NCBI GenBank assembly: GCA_030666935.1
Contig: DAOUWX010000043.1
Location: 1-10,710 of the forward strand
Direction of reading: 5' to 3'
Source: Atribacterota bacterium
GTDB lineage: Bacteria > Atribacterota > Phoenicimicrobiia > Phoenicimicrobiales > Phoenicimicrobiaceae
Length of the DNA: 10,710 nucleotides
The translations under genes were made by a program, and so were the position numbers. Below, piece by piece: positions 1-6,176 of the stretch (its first letter is position 1; every line of letters begins with the position of its first letter). The notes under the pieces were generated by a model that searched no databases, was not told the origin of the DNA, and saw only the letters and a program-made list of their open reading frames with translations.

Positions 1-897
1 ATGATATCTATTCTAAAACCCTATGATACTTGTCCGCAAATTTGTGTCTACTGTCAGAGGAATTGGGAAATAACCGGTCCGATGATGCCCGAAGGGATGG
101 TAAACAAAGAGGCATTGGATAAAGCATTAGATTGGTTTGCTGAACACACCTCTATGAGAGATGTATTAATTACCGGGGGCGACCCCTTGGCCTTAGATGA
201 TGAGCGAATAAAATATATAATGGATAGATTGTGTCAGATGGAGCATGTAGTAAATATCAGGTGGGGTACAAGAACTCCAGTAACTATTCCCATGAGAATA
301 ACCGATAAATTGGCTAAATTGATTGGAAGTTATATAGAACCGGGAAAAAGAAATGTTTGTATAGTAACTCATATTGAGAGTTCATCCGAAGTTACCCCAG
401 AATTGGCTGAAGCAGTGATGAAATTTAGAAAACAGGGCATATATGTGTATAATCAATTAGTATATACTTTAGAAACCAGTAGAAGATTTCAGAATGTAGC
501 AGCGAGGATAGCAATGAAAAAGGCAGGAGTAGATCCCTATTATACTTTTTACCCTAAAGGAAAAGAAGAACACAAGGATTATCTTGTTCCAGTAGCCCGC
601 TTATGGCAAGAGAGAAAAGAAGAAGCAAGATTGATACCTGGTATTTTTCGGACCGATGAACCGGTATTTAATGTTCCTCGTTTGGGTAAAAATCATGTAA
701 GGGCATGGCAAGATAGAGAATTAATTGCTCTCAACAAGAAAGGAAGGAGAATTTATCTATGGCATCCCTGGGAAAAGGGAATTGCTTTAGTTGAACCTTA
801 TGTTTATAAAGATCTTCCCATTTATAAATATCTTCAAGAATTAGCGAAGAGAGGGGAAGATACCGAAGAATACAAGTCAATTTGGTACTACTATTAA
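1..897 (+). CDS. KamA-family radical SAM aminomutase, probable glutamate 2,3-aminomutase (5'-truncated by the window edge)
   Basis: The family moves an alpha-amino group to the beta carbon using SAM, a [4Fe-4S] cluster and PLP, in the cytoplasm. The visible 298 residues carry the radical SAM cysteines in CX3CX2C form (C11, C15, C18), a GGDPL motif (59-63), the RWGTRTP segment (87-93) and a conserved C-terminal stretch NVPRLGK (224-230), whose K230 is the likely PLP-binding lysine. Where lysine 2,3-aminomutase has two aspartates that hold the substrate side-chain amine, this protein appears to have lysine (K186 or K188) and asparagine (N224), the pattern I recall for glutamate 2,3-aminomutase, which makes beta-glutamate. 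Full-length family members carry roughly 100 or more residues before the cysteine motif, so the ATG at base 1 is almost certainly an internal methionine and the gene continues to the left. The family call is firm; the substrate is inferred from the residue pattern. Confidence 0.85.
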   Translation: MISILKPYDTCPQICVYCQRNWEITGPMMPEGMVNKEALDKALDWFAEHTSMRDVLITGGDPLALDDERIKYIMDRLCQMEHVVNIRWGTRTPVTIPMRITDKLAKLIGSYIEPGKRNVCIVTHIESSSEVTPELAEAVMKFRKQGIYVYNQLVYTLETSRRFQNVAARIAMKKAGVDPYYTFYPKGKEEHKDYLVPVARLWQERKEEARLIPGIFRTDEPVFNVPRLGKNHVRAWQDRELIALNKKGRRIYLWHPWEKGIALVEPYVYKDLPIYKYLQELAKRGEDTEEYKSIWYYY

Positions 898-918
898 ATA
901 AACTCCCAAGAAGAAAAA

Positions 919-946
919 TTGACTAAAGGAGGTGATATAAAATAAT
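919..946 (+). promoter_or_regulatory. Candidate sigma-70-type promoter for the TRAP operon
   Basis: TTGACT at 919-924 (5 of 6 to TTGACA) is followed after 16 bases by AATAAT at 941-946 (5 of 6 to TATAAT). It sits in the 134-bp gap before the solute-binding protein gene and would give a leader of roughly 80 bases. In an AT-rich genome such matches occur by chance, so this is only a candidate. Confidence 0.35.
925..936 (+). promoter_or_regulatory. Orphan perfect Shine-Dalgarno sequence
   Basis: AAAGGAGGTGAT is a near-complete complement of the 16S rRNA 3' end but serves no gene I can find. The next ATG (951) lies 18 bases past the GGAGG core and opens only ATG-AGT-TAA. The binding-protein gene uses its own site about 90 bases downstream. 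It may be a remnant of a lost small gene or part of a leader RNA. Confidence 0.45.
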
Positions 947-1019
947 AAAGATGAGTTAAGCTCGAAATTTAGAGCAGATTTTTGTTAGTATGCCTAGTAA
1001 ATTTAAAAAATTAAAAAAC

Positions 1020-1024
1020 GGAGG
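1020..1024 (+). promoter_or_regulatory. Ribosome binding site fixing the start of the TAXI binding protein
   Basis: GGAGG lies 7 bases before the ATG at 1032. It decides against the in-frame upstream ATG at 990, which has no ribosome binding site and would add 14 charged residues in front of a clean signal peptide. Confidence 0.85.
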
Positions 1025-1031
1025 TATTGAA

Positions 1032-1982
1032 ATGAAGAAATCTTTAAGCATAATATTAATGGTTAGTTTATTAGTATTTTTATTTTCCGGAATTGGTTTA
1101 GCTGCTACTCATATTACTTTTGGAACTGGCAGCCCTGGAGGGACTTACTATCCTTTAGGTGGAGCAATGGCTGATCTCTGGACTAAATTATTGAAAGCAG
1201 AAGGAATTGAAGTTACAGCCGAATCTACTGCTGCCTCAGTGGAAAATAGCCGATTAGTAGGCAGCAACGAAATTCAGATTGGAATGGCAATGTCCAGTGT
1301 TTCCTTTAAAGCTTATAAAGGAGAAGTGGATCCGTTTAAGGGAACTCCCCAACCGATATTGGGACTATTTTCTATGTATCCTGCACCTCAACATATTTTA
1401 ACATTAGATCCTGATATTAAATCTATTGGAGATTTAAAAGGAAAAAAAGTGTCAGTAGGTGCACCGGGAAGTGGATGTGAGACTATCTCTCGACTGATTA
1501 TAGAAACTGCCGGATTAACTTATGATGATATGAAAATCAGTTATTATTCTCAGCCAGAGGCAGCTCAAGCTTTAAAAGATAGGAATGTTGATGTAGTATT
1601 CTGGAATTTCTCCCTTCCAGGTTCTGCCGTAAGTGAAGTTACCGCAGTAAGAGATGTCTATTTTGTATCAGTAGATAAAGATATTGTTGAAAAATTAACT
1701 TCCAAATTTACTTATTATAAGGAAGGTAAAATACCTGCCAATACTTATAAGGGACAAGATTATGATGTCGTAGCCATTCAAGATGGAAATGATGTGGTTA
1801 TAAATAAGGATATTGATGAAAATACTGCATATCTATTAGTATCAACACTATTTGAAAATGCGGAAAATATATTTGATGTCCATCCTTCAGCAAAGAAATT
1901 AATTCCTGAAAATGGCGTAAAAGTAGGTATTGAAATGCATCCTGGTGCAGAAAAATACTTCAAGGAGAAGGGATTACTTTAA
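1032..1982 (+). CDS. TRAP transporter solute-binding protein, TAXI family
   Basis: This is the extracytoplasmic receptor of a TRAP transporter; it captures substrate and delivers it to the permease encoded two genes downstream. The 316-residue product has a signal peptide (KK at 2-3, hydrophobic core about 5-23, likely cleavage after A24 or A25) followed by the TAXI signature around GTGSPGGTYYPLGGA (31-45). Further family features are the GDLKGKKVSVGAPGSGCET stretch (133-151) and the central QPEAAQALKDRNVD segment. Length is normal for the family. There is no lipobox cysteine, so the protein should be free in a periplasm, which argues for an outer membrane. Known TAXI systems carry glutamate, 2-oxoglutarate or other dicarboxylates, but the substrate cannot be read from this sequence. 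The stop codon overlaps the next start by one base (TAATG). Confidence 0.93.
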   Translation: MKKSLSIILMVSLLVFLFSGIGLAATHITFGTGSPGGTYYPLGGAMADLWTKLLKAEGIEVTAESTAASVENSRLVGSNEIQIGMAMSSVSFKAYKGEVDPFKGTPQPILGLFSMYPAPQHILTLDPDIKSIGDLKGKKVSVGAPGSGCETISRLIIETAGLTYDDMKISYYSQPEAAQALKDRNVDVVFWNFSLPGSAVSEVTAVRDVYFVSVDKDIVEKLTSKFTYYKEGKIPANTYKGQDYDVVAIQDGNDVVINKDIDENTAYLLVSTLFENAENIFDVHPSAKKLIPENGVKVGIEMHPGAEKYFKEKGLL

Positions 1983-2488
1983 TGTTTAGTAGAATAATCA
2001 GGGGAACCGTTATGGTTTCCCTGATTATTTTTTTTATTATAATATTATATTTCATAAACAATAAAGAAAATAATCAGACACAATATTATTTGGAGATTAT
2101 CAACAGGAAGAATGATTCTATATTAGTTAAAATTGAAGTTGCTGTCGGCGATAAATTTTATTTGGAATATATAAATTCAAAAGATTTAAATCCGGTATTT
2201 GATACTTTTGAAATAAGAGAAAACGGAATATTTTGTCTGCTTACTGAGGAATATCCCTGGTATGGGGTGGGACAAGAATGTCATACTTCTAAGGATATAA
2301 GATATTCAGACAAATTAGTGATAGTAAACGTGAATAGGGAGATGAAAATACTTCCTTTACGAGTGGCTTTTACCGTAGAGCAAAAAATAAAATATAAAGA
2401 GAGAGAATTTATTCTATCTTCTTTAACTAATAGAGGAGACCCCGTAGATATAATTATCGCCATTGAAGGAGGCACGAATGATAAATGA
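1982..2488 (+). CDS. DUF1850 family protein of TAXI TRAP operon
   Basis: The 168-residue protein has one N-terminal membrane segment (about residues 10-25) and an outward beta-rich domain. The FYLEYINSKDLNPVFDTFEI stretch (59-78) and following YPWYGVGQE (91-99) match the general pattern of DUF1850, a family found beside TAXI-type TRAP genes and of unknown role. Position between binding protein and permease supports the call. The ATG at 1982 overlaps the preceding stop codon and has AAGGAG/AAGGG sites at 1962-1972. An alternative ATG at 2012, preceded by AGGGG, would still keep the membrane segment; it lies in the loop of the terminator hairpin that overlaps this gene's 5' end. The gene overlaps the permease start by 11 bases, implying coupled translation. 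A structural or accessory role in the transporter is likely but unproven. Confidence 0.75.
   Translation: MFSRIIRGTVMVSLIIFFIIILYFINNKENNQTQYYLEIINRKNDSILVKIEVAVGDKFYLEYINSKDLNPVFDTFEIRENGIFCLLTEEYPWYGVGQECHTSKDIRYSDKLVIVNVNREMKILPLRVAFTVEQKIKYKEREFILSSLTNRGDPVDIIIAIEGGTNDK
1991..2035 (+). terminator. Strong intrinsic terminator hairpin inside the start of the DUF1850 gene
   Basis: The left arm 1993-2008 (AATAATCAGGGGAACC) pairs with the right arm 2014-2029 over 16 base pairs with only one G-U wobble. The loop is 5 bases (2009-2013). Eight consecutive T residues run from 2028 to 2035. It lies 11 bases after the binding-protein stop codon, so it can end most transcripts there and lower expression of the two membrane genes relative to the binding protein. 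Confidence 0.85.
2466..2472 (+). promoter_or_regulatory. Ribosome binding site fixing the start of the TRAP permease
   Basis: AAGGAGG ends 5 bases before the ATG at 2478. It rules out the in-frame TTG at 2463, which lies upstream of this site. Confidence 0.85.
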
Positions 2489-4487
2489 AGAAAAAGACAA
2501 TTTGCAAACTAACAATGAAAAAAACATCGAAATTGAAGCACAAGTTGATAAAAAAATACTAAAAGAAATTGAAGAGATTGAAACTAAAAACAAAAGAGAT
2601 TTAACCGGTTTATGGTCTGCTCCTATCATAATTGCTTCTATCGGATTATTTATTTTTCATATGTATACCGGATGGTTTGGGGCTTATTTTAGTTTAATCC
2701 AACGTTCTATCCATTTTATGTTTATCTTAACTTTAACCTTTAGCCTTTTTGCCCGTAGTAAAAAAACTCCCAGAGATAAAATACAATTTTACGATTTGAT
2801 ATTTATTGGCATATCTATAATTTTATGTTATTACATACTTACTAATTATAAAGAGTTGGTCTGGCGAGCAGGTGCTGCAAATCCCATGGATGTTTTTTTA
2901 GGAGTTATTTTGGTCTTACTTACTCTAGAAGCAACTCGGAGAGCAGTGGGTCTTCCTTTAATGTTAGTGGCAGCATTTTTTCTTTTATACGCCTTGGTCT
3001 TTGGACCTTATATGCCGGGAAGATTTTCTCATGGAACCTTTTCTATAAAAAGAGTAGCCTATTATCTTTACCTTACCGATGCGGGAATATTCGGGACTCC
3101 TTTAGGCGTTTCGGCAAGCTTTGTCTACCTTTTTATTTTATTTGGAGCAATATTAAATAAGACTGGAGCGGGTAAATTTTTTATTGATTTTGCAACTGCC
3201 TTAACCGGATATACCAGAGGCGGACCAGCAAAAGCTGCAGTAGTTTCCAGTGGTATGATGGGAACTGTATCAGGCAGTTCTACTGCTAATACAGTTACTA
3301 CCGGTAGTTTTACCATACCTTTAATGAAAAATATAGGTTATAGTTCAGTCTTTGCCGGAGCAGTTGAACCGGTTGCTTCTACCGGCGGCCAGATAATGCC
3401 ACCTATTATGGGGGCTGCTGCTTTTATTATGGCTGAATTTTTAGGAGTTCCTTATATTGAAATTGCTAAAGCGGCAATTTTCCCTGCCTTATTTTATTAT
3501 TTTGCCTTATTTATGGCGGTAGATCTTAAAGCAGCAAAAATCGGTTTAAGCGGTCTTTTCAGAGAGCAGTTACCCAATCTATTAAAAACTTTAAAAACGG
3601 GATGGATTTTATTAGCTCCTATCTTTGCTTTAATTTATTTATTAATCCAAGGTTATTCCCCACAAAAATCAGTAGTACTCAGTATTGTAGTATTAATTAT
3701 AGTCAGCATGTTTAGTAAAAAGACCAGGTTAACCCCGAAGAAATTTTTAGAAGCCATAACTGAAGCAGGTGTTTCTGCTACCACAGTAGCGGTAGCTTGT
3801 GCCGCAGCAGGAATAATTGTAGGAATTACTACTATGTCCGGATTAGGACTAAAATTTACCGGAATCGTATTTGAAGTTTCACGGGGAATTTTACCCATTG
3901 CCTTAATCTTGGCTTCTTTAGCTTCTCTGGTCTTAGGAATGGGGATACCTACTACTGCTAACTATATTATAATGGCTACTTTGATTGCCCCGGCTTTAAT
4001 CAGATTAATGACTGAAGGTACTCATCTCATCCTGCCTCATATGTTTGTTTTTTATTATGGTATATTAGCCGATATTACTCCCCCGGTAATGTTAGCAGTA
4101 TTTGCAGGAGCAGCAATAGCCAGAGCTCCGGCAATGAAAGTAGGAATAGAATCTACTAAATTAGCCATTCCGGGATATACATTGCCTTTTATGTTTATAT
4201 TTCACCCTGAGCTAATTTCCTGGAATTTTACTCCGGATTTGAATTTGTTTAAGTTAGGATTTTTCTTATTATTGGCAGCAGCAATGTCGATTGGTATAGC
4301 TGGAGGTATGCAGGGTTACCTAATTAGGGAGACTAAATTTTATGAAAGAGTGATGCTCTTAGCAGGTTCTTTTATGATAATACCAGCAAACTATATAATA
4401 AATTTAGTAGGGCTTGCTTTAATAGGGGCAACTTTAGCATTTCAGATTTTGTTTAAACAACAAAAAGCAGTAGTTTTGGAAGAATAG
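2478..4487 (+). CDS. TRAP transporter fused permease (4TM/12TM, TAXI type)
   Basis: This is the membrane component, with the small (DctQ-like) and large (DctM-like) subunits joined in a single 669-residue chain; it drives secondary, ion-coupled uptake of the solute delivered by the TAXI protein. A charged cytoplasmic N-terminus (about 1-45, rich in E, K and N) precedes hydrophobic segments for the small domain (about 47-170). The large domain begins near 205 and holds the signature SGMMGTVSGSSTANTVTTG (258-276), EPVASTGGQIMPPIMGAAA (297-315), and the second-repeat motifs GMGIPTTANYI (487-497) and ADITPPVMLAVFAGAA (531-546). The length suits the fused TAXI permease family. The gene overlaps DUF1850 by 11 bases and is the last of the three-gene operon. 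No clear terminator follows it. Confidence 0.93.
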   Translation: MINEEKDNLQTNNEKNIEIEAQVDKKILKEIEEIETKNKRDLTGLWSAPIIIASIGLFIFHMYTGWFGAYFSLIQRSIHFMFILTLTFSLFARSKKTPRDKIQFYDLIFIGISIILCYYILTNYKELVWRAGAANPMDVFLGVILVLLTLEATRRAVGLPLMLVAAFFLLYALVFGPYMPGRFSHGTFSIKRVAYYLYLTDAGIFGTPLGVSASFVYLFILFGAILNKTGAGKFFIDFATALTGYTRGGPAKAAVVSSGMMGTVSGSSTANTVTTGSFTIPLMKNIGYSSVFAGAVEPVASTGGQIMPPIMGAAAFIMAEFLGVPYIEIAKAAIFPALFYYFALFMAVDLKAAKIGLSGLFREQLPNLLKTLKTGWILLAPIFALIYLLIQGYSPQKSVVLSIVVLIIVSMFSKKTRLTPKKFLEAITEAGVSATTVAVACAAAGIIVGITTMSGLGLKFTGIVFEVSRGILPIALILASLASLVLGMGIPTTANYIIMATLIAPALIRLMTEGTHLILPHMFVFYYGILADITPPVMLAVFAGAAIARAPAMKVGIESTKLAIPGYTLPFMFIFHPELISWNFTPDLNLFKLGFFLLLAAAMSIGIAGGMQGYLIRETKFYERVMLLAGSFMIIPANYIINLVGLALIGATLAFQILFKQQKAVVLEE

Positions 4488-4498
4488 AAATAAAAGTC

Positions 4499-4724
4499 GT
4501 ATAGCGTATTGCGTATCGCGTAAAATAGAAATTAAAAAATGTAGGGGCAAACCTTGTATCTGCCCATAATGAGCAAGGAACTTGATTTATCGAATCTTTT
4601 AGAAAAATTGCTAAAATAAAACGAGTCGGATAAATCCGCCCCTTACATTAAATTTCATATAACATGCTTTCATTTTTATACTAGTAATGCGTAAATACAT
4701 AATACTCGATACGAATTACTATAC
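4499..4724. repeat. Composite intergenic element bounded by imperfect inverted repeats
   Basis: The left arm 4499-4522 starts GTATAGCGTATTGCGTATCG. It is matched, in reverse complement, by 4703-4724 (reading GTATAGTAATTCGTATCGAG on the other strand), with two or three single-base gaps and a few substitutions. Related CGCTA/GCTATC wording continues to about 4763. It resembles miniature repeat elements that accumulate between genes; no transposase is present and the family is not one I can name. Confidence 0.55.
4540..4647. repeat. Palindromic repeat unit (MITE- or REP-like) with TGTAGGGGC / GCCCCTTACA ends
   Basis: The 108-bp unit begins TGTAGGGGC and ends GCCCCTTACA, an inverted pair differing by one inserted base. 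Each end also carries its own small hairpin: GGGCA (4545-4549) with TGCCC (4561-4565), and CGGAT (4627-4631) with ATCCG (4634-4638). CCTTG (4552-4556) can alternatively pair with CAAGG (4574-4578). The two ends differ internally, as if halves of two repeat types were joined. It carries no coding potential. Confidence 0.55.
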
Positions 4725-4838
4725 ACTAAACGCTACCCGCTATCTTACTACATGCTATCCGCTTAAAATATTTTGATTTTTGGTTTCTGACTACCGAGGG
4801 TTGAATAATAATCTTTTTTAAAAAAAATGAAAAAAATA

Positions 4839-4866
4839 TTGATTTTTTTTAAATATATGTTATTAT
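4839..4866 (+). promoter_or_regulatory. Candidate promoter of the gntR-kor operon
   Basis: TTGATT (4839-4844) and TATTAT (4861-4866) are separated by 16 bases. TGT immediately before the -10 hexamer makes an extended -10 element, and long A/T tracts upstream could act as an UP element. Transcription would start near 4873, at the edge of the operator palindrome. Confidence 0.55.
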
Positions 4867-4873
4867 TTAAAAA

Positions 4874-4898
4874 GACTAATCCATTAGTCCATTAGTCC
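4874..4898. promoter_or_regulatory. Candidate GntR operator: palindrome plus tandem repeat
   Basis: GACTAATCCATTAGTC (4874-4889) is a perfect 7-bp inverted repeat around CC. Its right half is duplicated, giving two exact tandem copies of ATTAGTCC (4883-4890 and 4891-4898). It lies at the predicted transcription start and 44 bases before the GntR start codon, where autoregulatory operators are common. Binding by the adjacent regulator is inferred. Confidence 0.5.
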
Positions 4899-4941
4899 AA
4901 TATTAGATTAAAGATTTATCGTTTCAAAGAGGAAGTCTTTT

Positions 4942-5940
4942 ATGAAAATTGAGATTGATAAGAAAAGCGGCATTCCTTTATATCTTCAGATAAAACATCA
5001 GATTAAGAAATTATTAGAAAATGGTAATTTGAAGGAAGGGGAACAGCTACCTACCGAAAGAGATTTATCAGAAAGTTTGCAAGTTAGCAGAAATACAGTA
5101 AGCATGGCCTACAAAGAATTAGTATTAGAGAATATAATACTATCCATCCCGGGGCGGGGAACTTTTCCTAATCCGAAACCCTCTAAGTTTACCAAATCTA
5201 AAACGAATAATAATTTATCAAAAATAGAAGAGATTATTGATGTTACTATTAATGAAGCCCTGGAATTAAATTTTGAGTTAAGAGAGGTCAAAAAATTAGT
5301 AAATAGGAAAATAGAAGAAAAAGAAAAATTATTAAAAAATATTAACATAGCCTTTATTGAATGTAATCAGGAGCAATTGTATTCTTTTTCCAAAGGGATA
5401 GAATTAGGAACCGGTATTTCCATAATTCCCATATTAATAGATGAGATTTATGAAGAACCAGATACTTTTAGAGAAAGGATTAAATCTATAGATTTAGTAG
5501 TTACTACCTTTTTTCATTATGATGAAGTTAAAAAATTTCTTGTCGACCAAAAACAGAGGGTTCTCGCCATCGCCTTAGATCCTCTAATGGAGACTATGGT
5601 AAACATTGCTCATCTATCCTCCAAAGATAAAAATATTGGCTTGGTATGTATTACCGATAAGTTTGCCCAAAGAGTTTTCCAATCCATAAAACAGGCAGGA
5701 ATAAAATTCTTAAGTTTTAAATTTACAACTTCTCATAATGAAGGCGAAGTAAAGAAATTTTTAATTGACACAGATATTGTAATAACTTCTCCCGGAAGAA
5801 AGAGAGAAGCAGAAAGATTGATTTTTCCCCAAATTCCCCTTATTGAGTTTATTTATGTTCCCGATAAAGGTTCTATGAGTATGTTAAAATTAGCCATTTT
5901 GGATATTAAAAGAGAAGGAGGCATATCAGAAAAGATATGA
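4942..5940 (+). CDS. GntR-family (YtrA-like) transcriptional regulator with a long C-terminal domain
   Basis: The N-terminus is a classic GntR winged helix: GIPLYLQIKHQIKKLL (10-25), then LPTERDLSESLQVSRNTVSMAY (36-57) and the wing GRGTF (71-75). A helical segment of the YtrA type follows (about 96-130). Residues about 113-325 form an additional alpha/beta region with alternating hydrophobic strands (for example NINIAFIEC near 115, IDLVVTTFF near 188, DKNIGLVCI near 230, DIVITSP near 274). This region is longer than the usual YtrA dimerisation tail and could be a ligand-binding domain of periplasmic-binding-protein or LacI-like fold; I do not recognise it specifically. The gene leads the kor operon and overlaps korD by 4 bases, so it likely senses a metabolite of that pathway and regulates its own operon. 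The start has AGAGGA 8 bases upstream. Confidence 0.87.
   Translation: MKIEIDKKSGIPLYLQIKHQIKKLLENGNLKEGEQLPTERDLSESLQVSRNTVSMAYKELVLENIILSIPGRGTFPNPKPSKFTKSKTNNNLSKIEEIIDVTINEALELNFELREVKKLVNRKIEEKEKLLKNINIAFIECNQEQLYSFSKGIELGTGISIIPILIDEIYEEPDTFRERIKSIDLVVTTFFHYDEVKKFLVDQKQRVLAIALDPLMETMVNIAHLSSKDKNIGLVCITDKFAQRVFQSIKQAGIKFLSFKFTTSHNEGEVKKFLIDTDIVITSPGRKREAERLIFPQIPLIEFIYVPDKGSMSMLKLAILDIKREGGISEKI
5915..5921 (+). promoter_or_regulatory. Ribosome binding site of korD with long spacing
   Basis: AAGGAGG lies 15 bases before the ATG at 5937, longer than usual. No in-frame start codon lies between them, so initiation probably relies partly on ribosomes finishing gntR at the overlapping ATGA. 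Confidence 0.5.
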
Positions 5941-6176
5941 AGCAAAAAAAATTATTTGAAGTTTATCAAAATAATTCAGTAAAGATATCAGTTCGCAGAG
6001 AGTGGTGTAAGTCATGCGCTATCTGTATTGAATTTTGTCCAAAGGATGTATTAGTCCCTGACGATCAAGGTAAACCTATTCCTGAAAATATTGATGCTTG
6101 TATAAAATGCGGCCTTTGTGAATTGAGATGCCCGGATTTTGCTATTACTGTGGAAGGAGTGGAAAGAGAAAGATGA
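5937..6176 (+). CDS. korD: 2-oxoacid:ferredoxin oxidoreductase delta subunit (2x[4Fe-4S] ferredoxin domain)
   Basis: The 79-residue protein carries two complete CX2CX2CX3CP motifs (C24, C27, C30, C34 and C55, C58, C61, C65), each supplying the ligands typical of one [4Fe-4S] cluster. As the ferredoxin-like subunit of the oxidoreductase it would pass electrons from the catalytic subunits to free ferredoxin. It overlaps both the regulator upstream and korA downstream by ATGA, and the delta-alpha-beta-gamma gene order is the common one for four-subunit KOR enzymes. No alternative internal methionine exists, so this start is the only reasonable one. Confidence 0.9.
   Translation: MKQKKLFEVYQNNSVKISVRREWCKSCAICIEFCPKDVLVPDDQGKPIPENIDACIKCGLCELRCPDFAITVEGVERER

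Larger units (their letters stand above)
4488..4941. other. Non-coding interval of 454 bp between TRAP and GntR/kor operons
   Basis: No credible gene is present on either strand. From left to right it contains a GCGTA-rich inverted repeat arm, a palindrome-bounded repeat unit, the second GCGTA-type arm in opposite orientation, a run of A and T tracts (about 4811-4870) likely to bend DNA or act as an UP element, then promoter, operator and ribosome binding site of the GntR gene. Confidence 0.8.

Noticed and set aside
960..986. Possible terminator after the aminomutase gene (GCTC, 8-base loop, GAGC, then T-rich)
   Set aside because: The stem is only 4 bp with a loose T stretch, too weak to call.
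990..1031. Upstream ATG extending the TAXI binding protein by 14 residues
   Set aside because: It has no ribosome binding site, and the added residues are charged and would spoil the signal peptide; ATG 1032 has GGAGG at proper spacing.
1778..1963. Minus-strand open frame within the binding-protein gene, and similar ones at 2281-2629, 3125-3316, 3653-3898, 5109-5348, 6051-6242, 7344-7529 and 9707-9931
   Set aside because: Each lies opposite or largely within a well-supported + strand gene, has no recognisable domain and no operon context; they are shadow frames.
2012..2014. Alternative DUF1850 start codon in the hairpin loop
   Set aside because: It has an AGGGG upstream, but ATG 1982 has better-placed sites and the typical TAATG overlap; kept only as an alternative.
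4883..4898. Tandem ATTAGTCC copies as the start of a CRISPR or satellite array
   Set aside because: There are only two 8-bp units with no spacers; an operator fits better.
6128..6172. Longer korA starting at a non-ATG codon inside korD
   Set aside because: The extra residues only translate korD's cysteine region in another frame; ATG 6173 gives the usual ATGA overlap and family start.
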